A stretch of DNA of 64,000 nt from Phytophthora colocasiae (taxonomy: Eukaryota; Oomycota; Peronosporomycetes; Peronosporales; Peronosporaceae). The stretch is from the NCBI GenBank assembly GCA_018806915.1, contig JAGKQI010000096.1:1302001-1366000 (forward strand), written 5' to 3'. The position numbers and the translations under genes were made by a program. Each line of letters opens with the position of its first letter. Position 1 is the first letter of the stretch. Shown here one piece after another: positions 10,572 through 20,486 of this stretch. Under the pieces are notes generated by a model, which saw nothing but the letters and a program-made list of their open reading frames with translations, was not told the DNA's origin and ran no database searches.

Positions 10572-11109
10572 GTATTGAGTAGGAGGATATGCTGTCGCAG
10601 GTTACTACAGAACCTGAAATCCTGACATCACGTCGCGTGCAGTCTGAAGACAACTTCAACCATTTTTTTTTAATTTTTTATAAGTCAATCGCCAATCTGT
10701 CATTTTGTGCATTCGTACTTCGTACGTGCACACCTTATATTTCAGAAGTGAAATTCAAGTACATCTTGAGGATCATCGATTCTTCTGGGTATCATATCCT
10801 ATTTTTTGGAACAGAAGTCTCAGTGCTTCTGCTCTACCAGCTTGCGTGCCACTTGCTGTAGTGCAGGCCACGTGACTAGAGTTTCGCTTGCTACCCAAGC
10901 GTCTTATCCCGTTCACACAGCGGTACTGAACAACCACATCCTCTGGAAACGACCAGTTGGTACTGCGGTAAAAGGATCACTGCAAACAAACGAATTCATG
11001 TTGCACCTCTTCCAAGCGCAGTACTCGACTCGAAAGAGCTCTCCTCTCTCACTTCCCAATTTCTAACGAGTCTCTTCGTCCAAACTACCAAGCAGCACCT
11101 CCAAGCAAG
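10572..11109. promoter_or_regulatory. Upstream region of PLAC8 copy 2
   Basis: No gene is seen in this 538-bp stretch. From about 10880 it aligns imperfectly to the upstream region of PLAC8 copy 1, with many substitutions and small indels. The left part is AT-rich and unrelated. It is the likely promoter and 5' UTR of the second PLAC8 gene. Confidence 0.5.
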
Positions 11110-11751
11110 ATGAACCAACCACTCAGCACCGAGACACCAGCCAAGCCTGTGGAGGTTCCGTACTGGGACCAACCAGTAGGGTCTCAGCAGGCAGGGAAGG
11201 ATCTAGAAAGTGAAGACGGACTGATTAGGGGTCAGTGGGCCGTCGGCTTCTGGGACTGCTTCACGGACCTCATGCCCAACTGCTTCATGGTCACGTGTTG
11301 TTCGTGCATCTCGATGGCGCAGATCTCGGCAAGGCTCGGCGTGACGTCGTACTCGAAGGCACTCATCGCCTGCTTGGTGGTAGTCATCGCCGAGTTCGTG
11401 GTCAGCGGAATCGCTTCAAGTGCAGCTTCAAGCAGCGTCACGGTCGAGACCAACATCACCAATGACGGGACGGCGTACAGCTACTCAACCGATGATAACG
11501 GCGGTGGTGTGCTCGTGTATCGTGCCATCATGATCCTGGTGCGTGTGGTGTTCGCTCTCTTCGTGATGCTCCTGCGCAAGAAAACCCGTGAGCGCTTCCA
11601 GATCCCTGGCAACTCCCGCAACGATTTTTTCCTCTCGCTGTGTTGCTCGTGCTGTGCTTTGGCTCAAATGGCTACTCACATCAAGAGCTACACGCCCGGT
11701 AGTTGCGACTTTGGCCCCGTTGCAGACACGCTACCAGCTTACTCTGACTGA
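11110..11751 (+). CDS. PLAC8 family Cys-rich membrane protein, copy 2
   Basis: A 213-residue intronless ORF, a near-perfect copy of the gene at 5842-6483. The proteins differ only at residues 2 (Asn here, Ser there) and 6 (Ser here, Cys there). It has the same two cysteine clusters and two hydrophobic helices. Nucleotide differences are confined to the first ~50 nt and the last ~20 nt of the coding region and to the flanks. The middle is identical, a pattern suggesting gene conversion or very recent exchange. Function as for copy 1: a small PLAC8 membrane protein of unknown specific role. Confidence 0.85.
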   Translation: MNQPLSTETPAKPVEVPYWDQPVGSQQAGKDLESEDGLIRGQWAVGFWDCFTDLMPNCFMVTCCSCISMAQISARLGVTSYSKALIACLVVVIAEFVVSGIASSAASSSVTVETNITNDGTAYSYSTDDNGGGVLVYRAIMILVRVVFALFVMLLRKKTRERFQIPGNSRNDFFLSLCCSCCALAQMATHIKSYTPGSCDFGPVADTLPAYSD

Positions 11752-11918
11752 AATGACTTGGGCGTATTTTGTTGTAGTGTAGTGTTCAATGCAATGTCAA
11801 TAGCCTTTTTCACTTCAACTTCCTTTTGCAAAATTCAACTTTTTTTTTTTCTTAAAACGACGTCAGCATCTGATTCCAGGTTCAGAAGTGAAGAGCTACG
11901 ATACGCAAGCTTTGATTC

Positions 11919-13237
11919 ATGAAGGTGGTGGTGGGCTTCGCTTCTCTTCTTCTGGCTGCTATTGCTGCCGTGGCTGGCGTTATGACGGAGAGAAAGCGTC
12001 AGCAGGAGCTCAAGGCCTGTGGCTGTGGCGACGGCGAGTGCTGCAACTCGGTACGACCCTCGGAACGACGTTATCAGCTGCCGCGCGCACACGTGGAACA
12101 CTGGGATACACGGAACGGTGAATGCGACCCGATCTGGGCTAAGCTGGCACCTGGAGGGTCTGCAGACACACAGAGCGACAAGCCACGCACCAGCTTTGGT
12201 ACACTCATCTTGCTGCGTCATGGTCAGAGCGTGTGGAACCGCAAGCCTGATCGCCCCACGGACTTGTGGCGATATGCGGGATCCATCGATATCCCATTAA
12301 GGTGATGAACCCTTCTTTTTAAAGACGCAATTATGCCTTGCTAAAGTACTGAAGTTCTATTTTGTAGTGAGGTGGGCATGCAGGAGGCTTTCGAGGCGGG
12401 GAAGAGGCTGGAATACGTGCCGATCGATGTGGTGTTCTGCTCGCAAATGGATCGAGCACGTACAACCATGTCGCTGGCGTTGAGTGTTCATTCCAGCAAG
12501 AAGACTCCAGTGGTTGAGCATCTCTCACCATTGGAAAAGCCTTCTTTTGAAGGGGTAAACGACAAAAACCCCTACGACTTCGTACGTACTACTAACCTTG
12601 CTAGTTTAATGTTGAAGTGGCTCATTCAATTTTGGTGGTGCAGATTATCCCGGTATATGTATCACCGACGCTGAACGAGAGGAATTTCGGTGACTTACAG
12701 GTTTGACCATTATGACTTTCTTCAAATGAGAATGAGGTGGTTAACTGCTGGTCGATTCGTTAGGGTGTTCCAAGCACGAAGCACACTGTCATGTTTAACC
12801 GAGAACACGTGAAGAAGATCCGAAACGACTATTACACGCGCTTCCCGGGAGAAAATGGCGAAAGTTGTGAGGACATTCACAACCGAACCATTCCATTTTT
12901 CAACTCATTCATTCTGCCGCATCTTGCCGAAGGACGCAACGTGTTAGTGTCCTCCCACGGATTTGTCATCCGCACGCTCATTAAGTACCTGGATGGCATG
13001 GATGCACAAGAGTTCAATGAACAAATGAAGCTGGAGAAAACAGCACCCGATAAGTGCTTGCTGCTAGCTCCGACTGGTAAGCGAACTGATACGGTTTCAA
13101 TAGTTCGTGATATCTGACAGTGCTGTTCCTTAGGCGTTCCGCTCATGTATAAATACGAGAAAGGGAAGTTCACAAAGCTTGCTCAAACGCGTCGTGATCG
13201 TGCAGAGAGCCTAAGCCGAAGTATTGCGCCGTATTAG
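11919..13237 (+). CDS. Signal-anchored histidine phosphatase (phosphoglycerate-mutase superfamily)
   Basis: Five exons: 11919-12301, 12368-12581, 12644-12700, 12764-13076 and 13134-13237, giving 356 residues. Residues 1-20 are a hydrophobic signal peptide or signal anchor (MKVVVGFASLLLAAIAAVAG), followed by a Cys-rich CGCGDGECC patch. The catalytic phosphate pocket begins with LLRHGQSVWNR (nucleophile His101). RARTTMSLAL supplies the second Arg region. The C-terminal VSSHGFVIRTL supplies the second catalytic His. The leader points to the secretory route or membrane rather than glycolysis, so it is probably a phosphatase acting in the endomembrane lumen or outside the cell (inference). The substrate cannot be told from sequence. 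Confidence 0.85.
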
Positions 13238-13519
13238 ACTGGAAGGCAGATGATATCGAGAGATGACGCTTGTTGGATAGAGTGCATCATTCATGTTTGA
13301 GAGGTAACAATGAATGCAAGTAGGCTGAGAGCTACTTTTTACGCTTCAACTTTTTTTCCGGAACAAGAGAACGAGAAAATGGACTTCGAAATAATCACCG
13401 CCATGAAGGATCATGCTTATTTGCATTAACGTGTTCGTGTGCAGCATCCTTGGTTCTGTTGTCTAACTCCTATCTGCTGGCGATGGTACAGTGTGACTGC
13501 ATCTGGGGGCATCGAGGGC
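13238..13519. other. Convergent spacer
   Basis: A 282-bp spacer between the convergent phosphatase and U2A' genes. No coding potential or structure noted beyond the expected 3' UTRs. Confidence 0.4.
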
Positions 13520-14576
13520 TTATGCTTCTCCAGCGGCTTCTTTCAATCGCTGCACGAGCTCCGCCTTCAAGCCCTTGATGGACAGACCAAGCTTCTTTAA
13601 CTCCTCGCGCAGGACACTCACAGTCATCTTCTCGATCGGTTTTGGGGGCGTGTAAGAAGATGCATTAGCTTGTTCGTCGTCTGCATCTTCCATCTCCACA
13701 TCTGCTAGAGGCGCTTCCTTCTTTGGCTCTGATACTTCCTCCATCGGCTCTGCCTGTACAGTTTTCGTCGGAGACTCCGCCTTGACAGGAGCCTCCTTCT
13801 TAGGAGACACAACCGGACGTGGTGGTGGGGGCGGGGGAACCGCGCTTACTGCAGGGACCGCCTGCTGCTGCTGCTGTGTGATCGTAACCTTCTTCATCGC
13901 CTGCGTGGAATCCGCCACGCTTTCACCGTGTGCCTCCTTCAAGGCTCTCTGTCCAACAACCGAGTTGAAAAACGCATTTGCAGCTTCACGATCCTGTTGC
14001 AACCAGCAAAATGAAGTAAGTATTCCTCTCCCCTTAATGATATCAGCATGAGCAGTAGACGTACGCGAGGACGAATGCGCTGGAAGTCGAGTACGCGCAG
14101 CTGTGGCAGTTTATAGATGACGTACTCCCGATAATACTTACGCTTGGTCACAGGGTTCCCACTGAGCGAGAGTGTGTCCAGCTTAGAGAAACAGACTAGG
14201 TTGTCGATTTCTGAGAGCTGCGCAATACGGTTCCCTGTGAGCATGAGGAACTCGATATTTGCGATGGCCTCCGCCAGGTTCTCCTGGATCTTGGACACGT
14301 GGTTGTTGTGCAGAAGCAGCATCCGCAGCCGACGCAGCCTCGGGAAGTTCTCGAGCTTTTTGATCTCGTTGTCCGAGAGGTCGATACAGTCGAAACCATC
14401 CTGCGTGACACCCAAATTCTCAATGGCGGGGGCCTTGCAACCTGCCGCCGCGTCAGTAACCGGTGAATAAAAAACAGCAAGCACGCGGGGAAAATACCTC
14501 GGAGGCTTAACTCGCGCTCGCGCAACGGGTTGATGGACACGTGCGCGCGCAGAATCACGTCCGCCGTCAGCCGCAT
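13520..14576 (-). CDS. SNRPA1: U2 snRNP protein A' with C-terminal SAP domain
   Basis: Three exons on the minus strand: 14576-14498, 14441-14065 and 13993-13520, giving 309 residues. The start at 14576 gives MRLTADVILRA, which aligns with the usual U2A' N-terminus. The leucine-rich repeats run from about residue 27 to 150 (IENLGVTQDGFDCIDLSDN, LLLHNNHVSKIQ, LSLSGNPVTKRKYYREYVIYKLPQLRVLDF), ending in the characteristic LRR cap. By family knowledge it binds U2B'' and U2 snRNA stem-loop IV in the spliceosome. The C-terminal region is Pro/Glu-rich. It ends with a SAP-like helix-turn-helix (VSVLREELKKLGLSIKGLKA, residues ~273-305), a DNA/RNA-binding motif I do not know from animal or yeast U2A'. 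Confidence 0.88.
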
Positions 14577-14789
14577 CGTCTTAGGGATCTCCAGGCAGCT
14601 TTGGTTGGTGTGTCCAAGCCCAAAAAATGGGCAGGTGATCTGTCGAATGGGTAATGTATTTATTTTCAACCAATCAAGAAAAAAATATTTGGTACTGTAT
14701 TTTTAGTCGGGTTCGGTTATACGCTCATCTAAAACGTAGGCTACAACAGCTAATTTCCAGCTAGAGGACAGAATAGAGGTCTAGGAAGC

Positions 14790-16023
14790 TCAGGCGCGAC
14801 CACTGCGAGGCATGACGCCGAGCTCCATATCATCGTAAGAATCGTCTGTAACGGGCTGCTTGGGTCTAGAGAGCGATAGGGTAAGGCTGCGGAGGCTGCT
14901 TGGTTTATTAGCCTTGGCGCTGGGGGCGTCCGTCACTTCAATATCCACCAAATCAGCGTCGTCTGTGTTGATGGCCACCTCTCCCGACGAGTCTGCGGCT
15001 CCGTGGGCACGTCGGTGTTCACGTCTGATTCGGATCATCTCCGGGGTGTGCACGAAGAAGAAGACGCCGACACAGAAGAGAGCGATGAGGTGTGCACTCA
15101 CTAGGTTGGGGAAGAAGCACGTGTCGTGGTTGCGGTCCGATGGGTACGCATAGGCCCAGAAGTCGTACATGACGAAGATCGGCAACGCTGTACGCGAGAT
15201 GCCCCAGATAATGTACGTCGTGTAGATGGAGCGCATGTAGTTCTTCGAGTCCTGGCGGTCCCGGGCGTCCATGAAGCCGCGCGCATTGAGTGGCAGTGTC
15301 GCCAGCTCAACCAGCAGGAACAAGAGCAAGCCGAACTGGCAGGCAGCGCAGCACGAGATGAAGTTGTTGATAAAATACGGGACCCTGTTTCATCAGACAG
15401 CAGAATGTCAATTGAAGGCTTCTGGCGGCGATTTCGACTCCAGTAACGTACACAGCGACGATGTGGTGGATAATGAAGACCCATTGCATCGGGACTGGCC
15501 AAACGATGATGACGATCAGGTCGCACAAGAAGTAGCCGATTGCTGCACGGAGAACCACACGTTAGTCAGCAAACCAGTCTCAATGATGAAACCATTGCAG
15601 ACTCCACCACCGTACCAATTGAGAAGATAAAGCTTGCAGCGCGAATTGACGTCATAGGCATGAATCCGTCCGCCCAGCTGATATCTGCAAGTGCGTAGGC
15701 CACGCCGATCACGACGAGGACAGCGTGGATCGTCGAGTTCACTCTACCATGCACAACGAGAGAAAAAAAATCATTCGCATGTGAGATCATGACACTTGTA
15801 ACGGCCCATGAAGCTCCACCACAACTCACCTCGAGCACCAATCGGCCTTCTGTGCTGCTGTAAAGCTTGAAAACTCAGCCACGCGGCGACTGGAGAGATG
15901 CCACGAGAGTCCGAAGTTGACCCAAAAGAACGCGAACGCGATGCCCGCGACCAGCACGTTCTCCCCGAGGCGCACGTGGCGCTCCTCGTACAGAAGCTCT
16001 TCACCGCCATCATACCATCCCAT
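14790..16023 (-). CDS. TLC-domain (TRAM/LAG1/CLN8) multi-pass membrane protein
   Basis: Four exons on the minus strand: 16023-15830, 15743-15616, 15542-15452 and 15384-14790, giving 335 residues. Several hydrophobic helices are visible. The TLC hallmark lies in the middle: GYFLCDLIVIIVW, then the paired His in FIIHHIVAV, then LLLFLLVELATLPLNARG. The layout is closest to TLCD4/TMEM56-type proteins rather than ceramide synthases, because no homeobox or Lag1 catalytic motif is seen. TLC proteins act in ER or plasma-membrane lipid handling. The cytosolic C-terminal ~80 residues are acidic and Ser-rich. The donor of intron 3 is taken at GTACGT (15451) because only that keeps frame into VPYFINNF. 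Confidence 0.8.
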
Positions 16024-16246
16024 GACTGCTGCTGTTGCTCGACTGCGTTGTCAATGTGGCTGTCGAGCAGATCAGTTCTGCTGCTGCTCTACTGCGCAGA
16101 AGAGAAGATGATGGCAGTCGGTGTAAGTCAGAATCCAGCCGTGTCGCTTCGACCTCCTCACTTGTCTCCAGTATGTATTACGTCCGCTGTACAGGGATGG
16201 GACATGTAACGATACAGCGAATCAAAAGGTCCAGTTGGCTTATTAC

Positions 16247-17239
16247 TCACACCCATTGGCTGTATATCGGTTGCATGTCATTGGCCGATAAACAGATATG
16301 CAACGCGTCTGTACATTCCTCTATCCAATTCAAGCAGTACGTCTGGGTGGAGGTAGGCACATTTGCATCCTCTGCAATCCTCTTTAGCGCTTCCAACTGT
16401 TCATTGTACGATTCGTGTGCTCCCCATTGGAGTAGACAATCCAGTGGCCAGCTTTTGGCCTCCTTCTCCGGGTACGGAATGAAAGCGAAGAAATGCCGAA
16501 GTGCTGATGTGTTGGTGAGCAGCCACTCCCTTATTGCCGATGGCTTGGGATTGCGACGTTTAGTTAAAGGGATGTCCAACTCTTCGCGGTACATCGAGCA
16601 CCATAGTGCAAAAGCCTTCGCATTGGCCGCAGTCACTAATTTGTTGAGCGGCACGTCAACATCGTCTGTCGGTTTGTCCAATGGACCTCTGAGGATTCGG
16701 AAGTAAGTGTTCGCTACTATATCCCCAGCGGCGGGTCGTGCCTGCCGTAATGGTAAACCAGCTACGTTCGAGGCCTCCGTGATATCGCTTTGTGAGTTTG
16801 CTGCATAGTCGTCAATTCCGTATGCTGCGTGGATATAGCTCTCTTCAAGTGGTAATGCAACTGACCAGTCTATCGTAACTTGATATTGGTCGAGCAGTGG
16901 CAGACCAAGTCTGGCATGTACCAAGTTGAGCCGATCGCGCATCTCCAAACGCTTGTGCATGAGGCCATTAACATCTGGGGTATTGGCCAACTGATTTATT
17001 GTCTGCAAGTCCACACTAGCTTCTGCAGGCGTCATTTCATTAATGGACTCCTTCCAGTTGTACATATCCGAAATCGTGGAAGCGTATTTTACGTCTCCTT
17101 CCGCTCTCCATTGTAAGAAGAGTTCTCCATGACTGACGCCAGAAAAATGGCGGTCCTGGTGCCGCAACACAAGAAAAGTCGGGAGAACGTGAAGTTGACA
17201 GCACGCTTCTAGGTAATCTCTCGCATCTCTGTCCGTCAA
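16247..17239 (-). CDS. Unrecognised ORF without an N-terminal ATG
   Basis: A 330-codon open frame on the minus strand ending at 16247. No family is recognised. The protein is soluble-looking, with no signal or membrane segment and with balanced composition, e.g. the segments HGELFLQWRAEGDVKYAST and MYREELDIPLTKRRNPKPS. The frame is open back to about 17312, where a TGA blocks it. No in-frame ATG occurs before codon ~58. Either an upstream exon has been missed, the gene is 5'-truncated, or it starts late. It lies tail-to-head behind the disordered-protein gene at 17380-18330. Confidence 0.45.
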   Translation of the reverse strand: MTDRDARDYLEACCQLHVLPTFLVLRHQDRHFSGVSHGELFLQWRAEGDVKYASTISDMYNWKESINEMTPAEASVDLQTINQLANTPDVNGLMHKRLEMRDRLNLVHARLGLPLLDQYQVTIDWSVALPLEESYIHAAYGIDDYAANSQSDITEASNVAGLPLRQARPAAGDIVANTYFRILRGPLDKPTDDVDVPLNKLVTAANAKAFALWCSMYREELDIPLTKRRNPKPSAIREWLLTNTSALRHFFAFIPYPEKEAKSWPLDCLLQWGAHESYNEQLEALKRIAEDANVPTSTQTYCLNWIEECTDALHICLSANDMQPIYSQWV

Positions 17240-17379
17240 GGCCTCAACATATCCACTTTCATGATTGTATCCAAATGGTCCGTCTTTGTTGGTCGTTGCA
17301 ACGTCGCTTCATTCCTTATTAGGGGTGCTAATCAGAGTCACATACAAAGACCATGTCATCCTGACGACGAATAAGGCAG

Positions 17380-18330
17380 CTAATTCAGCCCAAGCCGTTT
17401 CAGCAGGTCATCATCATCTTCAGCGGACTTCGCCTGCGCCGCCGAGGAGGAGCTGCTCGCGCCGCCGCTCGTCTCCGGCCACGCCTGCGTCTGCAAGCTC
17501 GAGCTCGTCGCCACTGACGTCGCCCAGCCGCTCTCCGTCTTGCCGGTCGACTTCATCTCGGGCCACAACGCCTCGACCGGCGGCTCTGCGATCTTGTTGG
17601 CATGTTCCGCTGGTATCGCGGCTTTAGCCACCCAGCCGGAAGCCGCGGATGTTAAACCAGGCGGTGGTCGCAGCGGTTGGAAGCCGGGTGGAACGCTCGA
17701 TGACGGTGCCGGTGCCGGTGAGACGGAGGCCAGCAGACTGCTGCTCTGCGGCAGTGCCGACATGCTGCCTCGGCGTGGACGCTGTGGTTGCTGCTGCGGC
17801 TTCTTGGTAGCGCGTGAAGTTGACGCCCGCGGATTACGCTTCGCAGATTGAGAGTAGGAGGCAGATGACGCCCCGAGACTGCTTTCATCGCATGACGAGC
17901 GACGTCGAATGACGGTGTAGCCGGCCGCGTCCGCCTCGTTGCCAGTGTCCTCTTTGCTTGCCGGTGGCTTGATATGACGCTGTTTGGCTTTATCTGCATG
18001 GCGAAACTGCTGACGCCCACTGTGCCGCTTGATCACGTATCCACCAGGCTCTTCCTTCACTTGGCCGGAGCTCTCCAAGGCTTCACGCATGGAGCCGAAT
18101 AGCTGGCGGCGGTTTGCCGTATCTGCAGTCCCACGGAGAGGAGAAGGCCCTTCCAGACTGGACGGCGGAGTGGGCGGAATCTTCAAGCTCGAACTCGAGT
18201 CACGACGTTCACGGATAGCAGCAACAGCGCTGCGTGTGTCGTCCTCTTTCAGAAGCAAAGCCGTGAGTTGCTCCGAGACGATGGTAGCGCCGCTGCCTGA
18301 TGCTGGTGTGTCTGCTGCAGGATCTGCCAT
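17380..18330 (-). CDS. Disordered Ser/Pro/Ala-rich hypothetical protein
   Basis: An intronless 316-residue ORF. It is highly biased: Ser-rich runs, RRDSSSSLKIPPTPPSSLEG, Gln/Pro tracts (KKPQQQPQRPRRG) and a Pro-rich VPPGFQPLRPPPGL. No folded domain is seen. The repeated motifs GGYVIKRHS and AGYTVIRRRS, about 45 residues apart, look like two copies of a short linear element, possibly phosphorylated. It ends with an acidic DDDDLLKRLGLN helix. Promoter shared with the kelch gene at 18619. The function is unknown; a scaffold or RNA-associated protein is only a guess. Confidence 0.6.
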   Translation of the reverse strand: MADPAADTPASGSGATIVSEQLTALLLKEDDTRSAVAAIRERRDSSSSLKIPPTPPSSLEGPSPLRGTADTANRRQLFGSMREALESSGQVKEEPGGYVIKRHSGRQQFRHADKAKQRHIKPPASKEDTGNEADAAGYTVIRRRSSCDESSLGASSASYSQSAKRNPRASTSRATKKPQQQPQRPRRGSMSALPQSSSLLASVSPAPAPSSSVPPGFQPLRPPPGLTSAASGWVAKAAIPAEHANKIAEPPVEALWPEMKSTGKTESGWATSVATSSSLQTQAWPETSGGASSSSSAAQAKSAEDDDDLLKRLGLN

Positions 18331-18618
18331 CTTTCCGTGTCGAATTCGAGACTGAGCAGCAACAAGAGGCTTTTGTTAAATACCTTTCTCCCATGTGGGA
18401 GTCGGCGAAAAGCACCAAGCGAGAAAAGGCGCTAGCAAAAGAACCTAACGGTGGCATCCACAAGTTCTGCAATCGTCGGCATTTTGCACTGCACTGAGTG
18501 CACTGAGTCACAAACAGTTGCGATAGGCGAAGCGACGCACAAAAATTGTTGACGCCGATAAGCTGAGCCTTTTGCTGAGCGTTGGGACGAGAATCCTGAG
18601 ACCTTCACTGTCGGTCTC
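18331..18618. promoter_or_regulatory. Divergent promoter (disordered protein / kelch gene)
   Basis: A 288-bp spacer between head-to-head genes. No ORF is supported. It must contain both start regions; no specific motif is claimed. Confidence 0.4.
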
Positions 18619-20295
18619 ATGTCGGCTCCACCTCCTCGCGTAGAAGGCGCTGTCTCGGACTGGCTACGGGAGCGTGTGGATTTGTGCATGTACGTGGAAA
18701 AGTTGGACTTTCGCAAGGACCAAGACCCGGAATTTGTGTGTGATTCTTACAGGAAGAGCAGGTGGGTGAGAGAGAAGCAACGTCGGCAACTGGAGGCTCG
18801 TCGACAGCAGCAGGATACCAAAGATACGTTGCCCAAGGAAGTGGAAGACAACTCGATGACTGAATTGCCAGTGAAAGCTGCAGTTGGGCATAATGCCGAA
18901 CCTGAAGACGTTCCTGACATTCCTGTAGAAGACAGTAATGATCCGCTTGGTGTCTTGATGGGCGACGTACTTCGAGGATACAATGTATCGGTAAAGTGCC
19001 GAGGTGTTCTCCGTGCTCATGGATCTGATCCTCTGGAGACGATCTCAATCCCTTGCATTCGTGAAGGCAACTCTCTCACGCTGTGTCCAGTGGCTGGAGA
19101 CAGCGACCAGCTTGTGATCTTTGGAGGGCGTGTACGTCAAGACACATCAATGTTGCTCCCACGTGCTGTTCGGTCCGACCCCATGCAGTTTGAACGAGTT
19201 CGGTATACGTACTCCAACAGTGTGTACAGTTTCAATTTGGTTTCGAGCACGTGGACGCGACGAGAGTGCTCTGGGGTGGAACCTCGAGAGCGAAGCGATC
19301 ACTCGGCTCTGTTCATGGCCCCTCAGCACCTCTTGGTTTTCGGTGGTCGTGGACGCAATGGTCAGATATTCCGCGACTTTTTCGCTCTCTCATTGACGTT
19401 GTGGCATTGGACACAGCTCGACACGTCTGCGACACCGTATGAACGGTACTGGCACGGGTGGTGCATCGCGTTTGACATGGAGCAACAATGGCAGCAAGAG
19501 CCCAGTATCTTTCTGTTCGGTGGCAAATCCGACACCCTCATCTACGACAACCTCCATCAATTACAGACCACACGCTTGAAGCGCCTGCTTGACGATGAGG
19601 ACGAGCAATACACACTTGATGTTGGGGAAACGTCAGGACAGCGCCAACTGGAACGGAAAGTCAGTGATGTTTCTCGACTTTTGATGAAGGAGCGAGAACG
19701 TCAACGCCTGCCAGCATGGTTTGTACCGACCACTGTTGGGAAACCACCATCAGCTCGCTTTGGGATGCAGGTGGTGGCGTTGGAGAACGAGCAGCTCGCA
19801 GTAATCGGCGGTTGGCGCATCCCCAAGAACAAGACCGACACCCAAAAGAGCCGTTCGTTGGATGTGCATATCCTGGACTTGACGACGCTGGTATGGTCGA
19901 CGCCGAGGCTCTCGACGCTCGTGTCCGCACAACCGTACATACCCAGCGAACGCCTGTTATTCGAGTGCTTCTACGTGCACCAGACTCTGGTGCTCTTTGG
20001 AGGATATACATACGTCTCCAACGGTGAGACGGAGTCGTTTACTGCCTGCGAGGACTCCACAATGTTGTACAAGTTGGATGTGAACCGGATGATCTGGCGC
20101 CGGCAGAAATTTCCCGTGGCAGGCGACGACGAGACTGCAGTTGCGCTACCTCTTGCACATTCGCATGGCAGTAGCAACGCGGTATTTAACAACAGTCGAG
20201 CTTTCACGTGTTCATCGGAGACGAAGAGCCTGCAGCTTCAACTCACAGCTTTCGATATCCACACACCGAAGCCCAACAAGATCACCGGAAAATGA
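18619..20295 (+). CDS. Kelch-repeat protein
   Basis: An intronless 558-residue ORF. After a charged N-terminus (REKQRRQLEARRQQQ) at least five kelch blades are marked by the GG doublet with hydrophobic lead: QLVIFGGR, HLLVFGGRG, IFLFGGKSD, QLAVIGGWR and TLVLFGGYTY. Each is followed by the expected Trp or Tyr spacing. This predicts a beta-propeller protein-interaction module. There is no BTB, F-box or catalytic domain. The partner is unknown; family members often act as adaptors for ubiquitin ligases or the cytoskeleton. Confidence 0.8.
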   Translation: MSAPPPRVEGAVSDWLRERVDLCMYVEKLDFRKDQDPEFVCDSYRKSRWVREKQRRQLEARRQQQDTKDTLPKEVEDNSMTELPVKAAVGHNAEPEDVPDIPVEDSNDPLGVLMGDVLRGYNVSVKCRGVLRAHGSDPLETISIPCIREGNSLTLCPVAGDSDQLVIFGGRVRQDTSMLLPRAVRSDPMQFERVRYTYSNSVYSFNLVSSTWTRRECSGVEPRERSDHSALFMAPQHLLVFGGRGRNGQIFRDFFALSLTLWHWTQLDTSATPYERYWHGWCIAFDMEQQWQQEPSIFLFGGKSDTLIYDNLHQLQTTRLKRLLDDEDEQYTLDVGETSGQRQLERKVSDVSRLLMKERERQRLPAWFVPTTVGKPPSARFGMQVVALENEQLAVIGGWRIPKNKTDTQKSRSLDVHILDLTTLVWSTPRLSTLVSAQPYIPSERLLFECFYVHQTLVLFGGYTYVSNGETESFTACEDSTMLYKLDVNRMIWRRQKFPVAGDDETAVALPLAHSHGSSNAVFNNSRAFTCSSETKSLQLQLTAFDIHTPKPNKITGK

Positions 20296-20486
20296 TGTCT
20301 ATTGTCGCCTCGTTTCTACCCACCTGATTGAAAATTGCATTCGTACTTAGCCGAGTTGACAGACATTGCGCAAACGTCCATTCCAGGAGCCACACACTTT
20401 TTCTTGAAGTAACGAGGTCGTGGCCACCGCATTCGAGCAGCTCCTTTAGGTCAGATCTAGATTAGCGTAACCCCGCGCAGACCATC

